Shown in pieces: positions 7,146-11,872 of a stretch of 11,872 nucleotides of DNA. The DNA comes from UBA1046 sp964624395 (GTDB taxonomy: Bacteria > Bacillota > Clostridia > Saccharofermentanales > DTU023), in NCBI GenBank assembly GCA_964624395.1, contig CAZUWY010000046.1, forward strand, positions 1 through 11,872. The letters run 5' to 3'. The position numbers and the translations under genes were made by a program. The notes under the pieces are model-generated. The model was not told the origin of the DNA and did no database searches. It saw nothing but the letters and a program-made list of their open reading frames with translations. Position 1 is the stretch's first letter. Each line of letters starts with the position of its first letter.

Positions 7146-8513
7146 TTAATTTCTAATTTTACGGCGATATGCGAGCCAAAGAGCTGCCTCAATCCTCTTT
7201 TTCAGCAGCCGGCAGCTGATTTCATTAATACCGGCAAGGGAATTATTGCTATGGAGAATATCTGCTGCGCAGCCGCCTCCGCAGTGGTAGCGGGCCCAGC
7301 AGTCCAGGCAGGAGTCTTGATCGGAAAGAAGAAATCTTTGCAGTAGATTTTGAATCTTAGAATCAAGCTGAACGGGACCGTCATGCACGGAGCCTAAAAG
7401 GTACTGCTTTTCTCCCACCAGCTGATGGCAAGGGTAGATATCTCCGCTTGGTGCTACCGCAATATACTCTAAACCGACGCCGCAGCCTTTCAAACGCTTG
7501 AAGAGGCATGGACCGCTATCTAGATCGACAAAGAAATGAAAGAAATTTATCTCCTGACCCTGCTGCGCCAGCTGATCGATGGCCAGGGCTAATTTTTCAT
7601 ATTCCTTTTCAATCTGCGGCAGATCGGAAGGCTCAATGCCGTAAGATGTGCCGGGGGCAGACAGTACAGGTTCAAGGGAGATATTTTTGCCAAATTTTGC
7701 CAGATGAAGAGCATCTTCAGAAAAATCTAAATTATATTTGGTAAAGGTGCCGCGGATATAGTACTCTCTATCTTCTCTCAGGCGTACGAACTCTTTTATC
7801 TTGGGGGCGACCAGGTCATAGCTCCCCTCTCCTCTGGCATTGACCCTCATGCGGTCATGCACTTCAGGGCGGCCGTCGAGGGAGAGGACGATATTTTTGA
7901 AATTGCGGTCAAGATATTTCATTTTTTCTAAGTTGAGACCGGTGGCGTTGGTGGTGATGGTGAGGCGGATATCCTTTTTCCCTTTGCGGCCTTGGCTCTG
8001 GCAGTATGAAACCAGTTTTTCTACTGTCTCCCAGTTGAGCAAAGGCTCGCCGCCGAAAAAGTCGATGTCAAGATTTCTTCTTTTCCCGGAAGCTGAAATT
8101 AAAAAGTCAATCGCTTTTTTCCCGGTGGCAAAACTCATCATGCTCGCATGACTGTCGCCATAGCTTCCCTCCTGGGCAAAGCAGTACTTGCATCTTAAAT
8201 CACAGGCGTGGCAGATATTGAGGCACATGGCTTTGACAGCAGTGCCGTCTGGATAAAGCTGCTCTAACTTGATCTCTTTGCCTGAACTGAAAAGTTCTTC
8301 ATTATCTATCAGTTCTTCAATCTCGGCTATGAGCTCAAGCTTTTCACTTTCATCAAGCCAGGGCACGAAAGAGCCGGGATCAGCCGGCCTTTTTTCATCA
8401 TTATCCTGATAGGCTTGCAAAAGAGAAAAAGCGGCTTCATCCAGTTGATGCAGTGCGCCGCTTTCGCTGTCGTAAGCAAAATATTCGCCGAGAAAGCTAA
8501 AAAGATGGGTCAA
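7146..8513 (-). CDS. scfB: Radical SAM SCIFF-peptide maturase (thioether-forming)
   Basis: This enzyme uses a radical SAM iron-sulfur cluster to put thioether links into the adjacent six-cysteine SCIFF precursor, giving a ranthipeptide. The 455-residue product starts with a peptide-recognition-like region (1-95), then the cluster motif CDLRCKYC (104-111, CX3CX2C), the GGEP motif (FFGGEPLLNW, 153-161) and a C-terminal SPASM domain with Cys 336, 344, 362, 402, 405, 411, 415 and 434 to hold two auxiliary clusters. This matches the clostridial CteB/ScfB type. The start is TTG at 8513; its TTGA overlaps the scfA stop codon by four bases, so translation is probably coupled, and AAGGGA lies about 8 bases upstream. 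An ATG at 8520 is out of frame. No dedicated exporter is visible nearby. Confidence 0.93.
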   Translation of the reverse strand: MTHLFSFLGEYFAYDSESGALHQLDEAAFSLLQAYQDNDEKRPADPGSFVPWLDESEKLELIAEIEELIDNEELFSSGKEIKLEQLYPDGTAVKAMCLNICHACDLRCKYCFAQEGSYGDSHASMMSFATGKKAIDFLISASGKRRNLDIDFFGGEPLLNWETVEKLVSYCQSQGRKGKKDIRLTITTNATGLNLEKMKYLDRNFKNIVLSLDGRPEVHDRMRVNARGEGSYDLVAPKIKEFVRLREDREYYIRGTFTKYNLDFSEDALHLAKFGKNISLEPVLSAPGTSYGIEPSDLPQIEKEYEKLALAIDQLAQQGQEINFFHFFVDLDSGPCLFKRLKGCGVGLEYIAVAPSGDIYPCHQLVGEKQYLLGSVHDGPVQLDSKIQNLLQRFLLSDQDSCLDCWARYHCGGGCAADILHSNNSLAGINEISCRLLKKRIEAALWLAYRRKIRN

Positions 8514-8659
8514 TCGTCATCCCTTTTCTCACAGGGCTGATTGGCCACTGTGCAGGATGTTTTGCAGGCTGATTGACAGGAAGTCTGACATTCGCCGCAG
8601 GCTTTCCCTTCTTTTTGAGCCAGTTTATTCTTTGCTTGGATTGTCTTGATGAATTTCAT
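8510..8659 (-). CDS. scfA: SCIFF ranthipeptide precursor (six cysteines in forty-five residues)
   Basis: This 49-residue peptide is the substrate of the maturase encoded next to it. It starts MKFIKTIQAKNKLAQKEGKA, a basic leader, and then has six Cys at positions 21, 24, 28, 32, 36 and 43 in the hallmark block CGECQTSCQS-ACKTSCTV, ending in an acidic tail. From memory, the Clostridium thermocellum homologue CteA is cross-linked between Cys32 and Thr37; this peptide has Cys32 and Thr37 at the same positions. AAGGAG stands 6 bases before the ATG at 8659. The stop TGA overlaps the TTG start of scfB. yajC ends 31 bases upstream on the same strand. The role of mature SCIFF peptides is not settled; quorum-sensing-type signalling has been proposed. 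The gene is small enough to be missed by gene callers. Confidence 0.95.
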   Translation of the reverse strand: MKFIKTIQAKNKLAQKEGKACGECQTSCQSACKTSCTVANQPCEKRDDD

Positions 8660-8690
8660 ATCTCACTCCTTGACTTTAAGGATTTGAAAA

Positions 8691-9041
8691 TCAGCTGTCC
8701 TTTTCTTCCTCTTCGGCCTCTTCTTCCAATTCTGGCTTGACCACTGTGGAGATAGCGCTCTTCTTGAATGTCATCATGGTATTGGCCACACTTGTATATA
8801 TTGTCACTTCATCAGGAGTCATGCTGGCAATCCTGCCGACAATGCCTCCGATTGTCATGACTGAATCACCTACCCGCATGGTTTCAAGCTGTTCTTTGAG
8901 CTTTTTTTCCTTCTTTTTCTGGGGACGGATCATCAGGAAATACATCACTCCGAACAAGAGAGCGAAGGGTGCAATCATCGTCAGGATATTGCCTGTATCT
9001 CCTCCGCTTTGAAGTGTACTATAATGTAAAGCAAAAGTCAT
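8691..9041 (-). CDS. yajC: Sec translocon accessory subunit YajC
   Basis: YajC is a small inner-membrane partner of SecDF-SecYEG. The 116-residue product has a short outside start (1-18), one transmembrane segment (about 19-38, ILTMIAPFALLFGVMYFLMI), the signature RPQKKKEKK straight after it (39-47), and a soluble part with VGDSVMTIGGIVGRI (57-71), ending in a strongly acidic tail (EEEAEEEEKDS). GGAGGG stands 7 bases before the ATG at 9041. It is the first gene of a yajC-scfA-scfB operon; closeness of SCIFF genes to Sec genes such as yajC is common in Clostridia. secD and secF are not in the window. Confidence 0.93.
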   Translation of the reverse strand: MTFALHYSTLQSGGDTGNILTMIAPFALLFGVMYFLMIRPQKKKEKKLKEQLETMRVGDSVMTIGGIVGRIASMTPDEVTIYTSVANTMMTFKKSAISTVVKPELEEEAEEEEKDS

Positions 9042-9068
9042 AATATACCCTCCAGGATACTTTCTAAT

Positions 9069-9099
9069 GGGACAATCATATCATTAAAGAAAATATACT
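9069..9099 (+). promoter_or_regulatory. Possible promoter of thyA
   Basis: TATACT (9094-9099) is a five-of-six -10. The best -35 is GGGACA (9069-9074), with a 19-base spacer, so the match is weak. Its -10 shares a base with the -35 of the opposite yajC promoter. AAGGGG (9116-9121) is the thyA ribosome site, 7 bases before the ATG. Confidence 0.35.
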
Positions 9100-9104
9100 G
9101 TAAA
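9075..9104 (-). promoter_or_regulatory. Probable sigma-A promoter of the yajC-scfA-scfB operon
   Basis: On the minus strand TTTACA (9104-9099) is a five-of-six -35 and TATGAT (9080-9075) a five-of-six -10, with an 18-base spacer. Transcription would begin near 9068, about 27 bases before the yajC ATG. Confidence 0.65.
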
Positions 9105-9128
9105 GGGAATAAGTCAAGGGGTGTTGGC

Positions 9129-9959
9129 ATGAGTAAAGCAGATCGGATATTTATTGAAAATTGTAATCTTATCCTAAATGAGGGAGAGAGCAATGCTGGG
9201 GAGGAAATAAGGCCTCGTTGGGATGACGGTGCTCCGGCTTATTCAATTAAGCGTTTCGGCATAGTCAACCGCTACGACCTAAGGGAAGAGTTTCCACTCC
9301 TGACCTTGCGTCCGATCAACTGGCAGGCCGCCTTAAATGAAATTCTCTGGATTTGGCAGAAAAAATCCAATGTCGTCAAAGAGCTGGGCAGCCGGATCTG
9401 GGATCAATGGGAAATGCCGGACGGAACCATTGGCAAGGCATATGGTTACCAGCTGGGTCAAAAGCATATCTATAAAGAGGGAGAGTTTGACCAGGTGGAC
9501 CGCATACTCTGGGAACTAAAAAATACTCCCTACAGCCGCCGTATGCTGACCAGTTTGTTTAATTTTGAAGATCTGCACGAAATGGCTCTCTATCCCTGCG
9601 CCTGGAGTATGACTTTCAATGTCAGTGCCGGCAGACTCAATGCTATTTTGAATCAAAGATCGCAGGATATGCTGGCTGCCAACAACTGGAATGTGATTCA
9701 GTATTCTACCTTGGTGATGATGCTTGCCCAGGTCTCAGGCCTTGAGCCGGGTGAATTCATCCATGTCATCGCCGATGCCCATATCTACGATCGCCATGTC
9801 GAGATTATAGAAAAGCTGCTGGACAGGGAGCAGCATCAAGCACCTGTCTTGAAGATTGACCCTGAGGTTAAAGATTTTTACGACTTCACCATGGCTAGCT
9901 TCAAGGTGGAAAATTATCGGCACGGTGAAAAAATAGGCTCGTTTCCTATCGCTGAATGA
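9129..9959 (+). CDS. thyA: Thymidylate synthase
   Basis: ThyA methylates dUMP to dTMP, with 5,10-methylene-tetrahydrofolate giving both carbon and hydride, so dihydrofolate is produced. The 276-residue product has the family elements: RYDLREEFPLLTLR (48-61), WIWQKKSN (74-81), the phosphate-binding Arg pair YSRR (135-138), the catalytic Cys157 in LYPCAWSM, QRSQD (176-180), NNWNVIQYS (185-193) and HIYDRH (218-223). It differs from the E. coli type, which has PPCH around the Cys and GLPFN instead of ANNWN; these changes are, from memory, usual for a clostridial ThyA subgroup, so I expect an active enzyme. The start ATG has AAGGGG 7 bases upstream. The DHFR fusion gene follows after 19 bases, so the product dihydrofolate can be recycled by the next gene in the operon. 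Confidence 0.94.
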   Translation: MSKADRIFIENCNLILNEGESNAGEEIRPRWDDGAPAYSIKRFGIVNRYDLREEFPLLTLRPINWQAALNEILWIWQKKSNVVKELGSRIWDQWEMPDGTIGKAYGYQLGQKHIYKEGEFDQVDRILWELKNTPYSRRMLTSLFNFEDLHEMALYPCAWSMTFNVSAGRLNAILNQRSQDMLAANNWNVIQYSTLVMMLAQVSGLEPGEFIHVIADAHIYDRHVEIIEKLLDREQHQAPVLKIDPEVKDFYDFTMASFKVENYRHGEKIGSFPIAE

Positions 9960-9978
9960 GTCGGAAGAGAGGCTTAAG

Positions 9979-11508
9979 ATGAAAATTATTGTAGCCTGTG
10001 ATCAGAGCTGGGGCATAGGTCATGAAGGCAATCTTTTAATCCATCTTCGAAAAGATCTTCAGCGGTTTAAGGCCATCACTACTGGCAATATCGTTGTCTA
10101 CGGCCGTAAGACGATCTCAACCTTCCCCGGGGAAAAACCACTGGCCGGGCGCATTAACATTATCTTGACCAGAAATGAAAACTACCAGGAAGCTGACGCT
10201 TTTACAGTCAACAGTGTGGGCGGCTTGTTTTCCCTGCTGGAGAAAATAACAAGAGATCAGGAACAAAGGGAAATATATATCATTGGCGGAGCCGACGTCT
10301 ATGAACAGCTGCTCCCCTATTGCAGTGAAGTGCTGCTAACTGAAATTGCTGCAGATTTTCAGGCAGATAAGTACTTCCCCGCCCTGGACAAATTAGAGGG
10401 CTGGATCAAGGGTGAAGAGGAAGATTGGCAAACTGATGGGGAGATAAAATTTCGCTACCTCAAGTATTTCAATCAAAGAAAGATAGAGCTGCGCAGATTC
10501 TATCAAAATGATCTGAAAAAATTAAGAGATCTTGGCCTGATAGGTTTTGAGGGCAGCCTGAAGGCTTTGCAGCAAAAAGCATCTAAGCTTATAGAGGGGG
10601 GAAAAAATAAAATCTACACTCTTTTAGATCGCGGCGAGCCGATCGGCTTAGCAAAACTATCCTACCCTTTGTTAAACAGTAATCTGGCCTATTTCAGCTG
10701 GCTTAGCTCGCATTCTTTATCTGCTAAAGATATTGAAAAGATGATTGATCTTGTTTTAGAGGACAATCCTTCCCTCCTGCGCCTTGAGGTTATATCTGAC
10801 CTGGAGTTTTCTGCTGCCTCGAAAGAAGAATTTATGCTGGGCGAAACTGAAGAGCTGGCCAGACCCGCCTACCAGAAAACCATCTATGCCTTCGAACGCT
10901 CAGGCTACGCAGCTGCCTTTATACCCTTCTCCCCTTTTGGCCTCATTGCGATCAAGTTCAAAACTGAGTCCAATAAGGCTGTCATCGTAGACTTTTGGCG
11001 TCAGGATAAAAAACTTGAAGATCCAGATCTTATAAAAGCTGCGGTCATGCTCAAGATTATAAATAGCTGGGGTGAGCCTTTGCCCATCAAAGAAGCTGTA
11101 TTTTTAGGCCAGGGAGATCTATCTTCCTTAAAGCAGCTGACAGGCCATATAGTATCCTTTTTAAAAGGAGACAGCGGCACTCCAAGGGCAGATTATGAAT
11201 TTTTAGCAGGCAGCGACTTTCAAAAGAATGTCTGGCAAGAAATCGCTAAAATACCCTACGGCAGAGTTGCCACTTATGCACAGATAGCTGAAAAAGTGGC
11301 TCCGGAGGGGAAAAACCATCTGGCCTATACCAGAGCTGTCGGCAGTGCCTGTGGTGCCAATCCTTTGCCCATTTTAATCCCCTGCCACCGCATAATCGGC
11401 AAGAACAGGAGCCTGGTGGGCTTCACCGGCGGCCTGGACATTAAAGATCATCTGCTCAATTTAGAGATGCAGTCGGCTCAAAAGATCTTAAATGCAGGTA
11501 AAGAGTAG
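9979..11508 (+). CDS. Dihydrofolate reductase fused to an acetyltransferase-like segment and an O6-alkylguanine-DNA alkyltransferase
   Basis: One 509-residue frame carries three parts. Residues 1-165 are a complete DHFR (NADPH-dependent reduction of dihydrofolate): IVACDQSWGIG (4-14), HLRKDLQRFKAIT (22-34) with the acidic Asp26, VVYGRKTISTFP (39-50), ILTRN (62-66) and IIGGADVYEQLLP (101-113). The usual LPW before the Asp is replaced by LIH, seen in other clostridial DHFRs as far as I recall. Residues about 167-312 are unassigned; the ELRRF start, GEPIGLAKL (219-227) and AFERSGY (304-310) suggest a RimJ/RimL-like GNAT fold, but no acetyl-CoA loop (RxxGxG) is visible. Residues about 313-509 are an alkyltransferase of the Ogt/MGMT family: an N-terminal part from SPFGLIAIKF (318-327), DFQKNVWQEIAKIPYGRVATYAQIA as FQKNVW...PYGRVATY (414-433), Arg452 in TRAVGSACGANP, and the acceptor Cys469 in IPCHRIIG, then GFTGG and Glu496. 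It accepts alkyl groups from damaged DNA once per molecule. GAGAGG is 6 bases before the ATG. Domain identities at both ends are firm; the fusion could be checked for an assembly error. Confidence 0.88.
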   Translation: MKIIVACDQSWGIGHEGNLLIHLRKDLQRFKAITTGNIVVYGRKTISTFPGEKPLAGRINIILTRNENYQEADAFTVNSVGGLFSLLEKITRDQEQREIYIIGGADVYEQLLPYCSEVLLTEIAADFQADKYFPALDKLEGWIKGEEEDWQTDGEIKFRYLKYFNQRKIELRRFYQNDLKKLRDLGLIGFEGSLKALQQKASKLIEGGKNKIYTLLDRGEPIGLAKLSYPLLNSNLAYFSWLSSHSLSAKDIEKMIDLVLEDNPSLLRLEVISDLEFSAASKEEFMLGETEELARPAYQKTIYAFERSGYAAAFIPFSPFGLIAIKFKTESNKAVIVDFWRQDKKLEDPDLIKAAVMLKIINSWGEPLPIKEAVFLGQGDLSSLKQLTGHIVSFLKGDSGTPRADYEFLAGSDFQKNVWQEIAKIPYGRVATYAQIAEKVAPEGKNHLAYTRAVGSACGANPLPILIPCHRIIGKNRSLVGFTGGLDIKDHLLNLEMQSAQKILNAGKE

Positions 11509-11765
11509 CCCAAATAATCTGATACCAATTTCAAGCTGAAAATTATCGGTAAAGTCTTCAGAACTGTTTACCTTGCCCCAAAATACTAAATTTTATATTG
11601 TGACTTTAACGATCTAAGGAAAGATAAAGCACAGATTTAGTAAGTGAAAGCTTATTAATTCAATAATAATGTAATGAATGTTACGATTAATCTATATAAT
11701 TTATATGTTGCAGGATAAATTACCCCCCTCGACTTGAAAAAATTAGCCGCAAAGGGTGTACTACA

Positions 11766-11804
11766 ATGATTGTTAATCTTCTTTTTGCCCTTAACTATTT
11801 CTAA
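11766..11804 (+). CDS. Possible 12-residue leader peptide
   Basis: ATG at 11766 is preceded by AAAGGGTG (11751-11758) at 7 bases and opens a 12-codon frame, MIVNLLFALNYF, ending in TAA. Two hairpins follow. The setting resembles an attenuator leader, but three Leu, two Phe, two Asn and one Tyr point to no single amino acid, and so short a frame can occur by chance. Confidence 0.2.
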   Translation: MIVNLLFALNYF

Positions 11805-11832
11805 GCTTAACTGCTGATCCTTCCTTGTAAGC

Positions 11833-11859
11833 TAAGTGCTGCTTAAAGGAGAGCACTTA
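11833..11859 (+). terminator. Hairpin with weak T-run, possible attenuator or terminator
   Basis: TAAGTGCT (11833-11840) pairs perfectly with AGCACTTA (11852-11859) around an 11-base loop, and CTTTTG follows. A second inverted repeat just upstream, AGCTTA (11804-11809) with TAAGCT (11828-11833), shares one base with it, so the two stems may compete at that point. Four T make a weak tail, so termination is uncertain. Confidence 0.35.
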
Positions 11860-11872
11860 CTTTTGCAATTAA

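Larger units (their letters stand above)
11509..11872. other. Non-coding region after the thyA-DHFR fusion operon
   Basis: These 364 bases are AT-rich and hold no long reading frame on either strand. After the stop codon I see only an imperfect hairpin (around 11531-11558) with no T-run, so there is no convincing terminator. TATAAT at 11695-11700 could be a -10 for the plus strand, but no good -35 lies 16-18 bases upstream. The right end has a short reading frame and a hairpin, listed separately, which suggests the leader of a gene beyond the window. I could not match it to a riboswitch class. Confidence 0.5.

Noticed and set aside
17..9103. A 13-base string, AAATATACTGTAA, at both 17-29 and 9091-9103
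   Set aside because: In a window of this size about one shared 13-mer is expected by chance, more in AT-rich DNA, and no protein site or symmetry supports a common operator.
11521..11610. Hairpins after the DHFR fusion gene as a terminator
   Set aside because: The stems are bulged and AT-rich and no T-run follows any of them.
11711..11750. preQ1-type riboswitch resemblance (AGG...CCCCCCT followed by an A-run and TTAG)
   Set aside because: Seven extra bases separate the supposed stem from the A-run, and the pseudoknot pairing is only four AT pairs, so the class I consensus is not met.
1..11872. CRISPR array, insertion sequence, phage genes, tRNA or rRNA
   Set aside because: I see no regularly spaced repeats, transposase or integrase motifs, terminal inverted repeats, tRNA cloverleaf elements or rRNA blocks. 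The only tandem repeats are coding ones in rpoD.

Overview
The window looks like chromosomal DNA of an anaerobic Firmicute of the class Clostridia. The strongest marker is the SCIFF ranthipeptide pair, a six-cysteine precursor with its radical SAM maturase, next to yajC. Supporting signs are a dnaG-rpoD-trmK order like that of Firmicutes, a type A RNase P RNA, a clostridial-style ThyA and strong GGAGG-type ribosome binding sites. A lower rank cannot be fixed from the sequence. A run of exactly 100 N at 4921-5020 shows this is a scaffolded draft assembly.

Layout, right to left on the minus strand. yajC (8691-9041), the SCIFF precursor scfA (8510-8659) and its maturase scfB (7146-8513) form an operon with a good promoter upstream of yajC and a hairpin plus T-run after scfB. 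Next come dnaG (5262-7082), rpoD (2403-5196) and trmK (1712-2410), a replication/transcription/tRNA-modification operon. rnpB (1332-1675) has its own promoter and runs with no visible terminator into purM (149-1318), whose start codon lies 13 bases beyond the RNA. On the plus strand, divergent from yajC, thyA (9129-9959) is followed 19 bases later by a 509-codon gene (9979-11508). The ends (1-148 and 11509-11872) hold no clear gene; the right end may be the leader of a gene outside the window.

How the genes work together: ThyA makes dTMP and oxidises methylene-tetrahydrofolate to dihydrofolate, which the DHFR domain of the next gene reduces again. DnaG primes replication, RpoD is the housekeeping sigma factor, TrmK and RNase P act on tRNA, PurM makes a purine precursor and YajC belongs to the Sec translocon.

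Two things stand out. The plus-strand DHFR is fused in one reading frame to a central acetyltransferase-like segment and a complete O6-alkylguanine-DNA alkyltransferase. RpoD carries an N-terminal extension of about 550 residues plus the unsequenced gap: first a Lys/Ala-rich part almost free of Arg and aromatics, then an Asp/Glu-rich part. The rest is mostly ordinary housekeeping DNA with some instructive details: small and TTG-started genes, start sites that must be moved, and a gap that breaks the rpoD frame only artificially.
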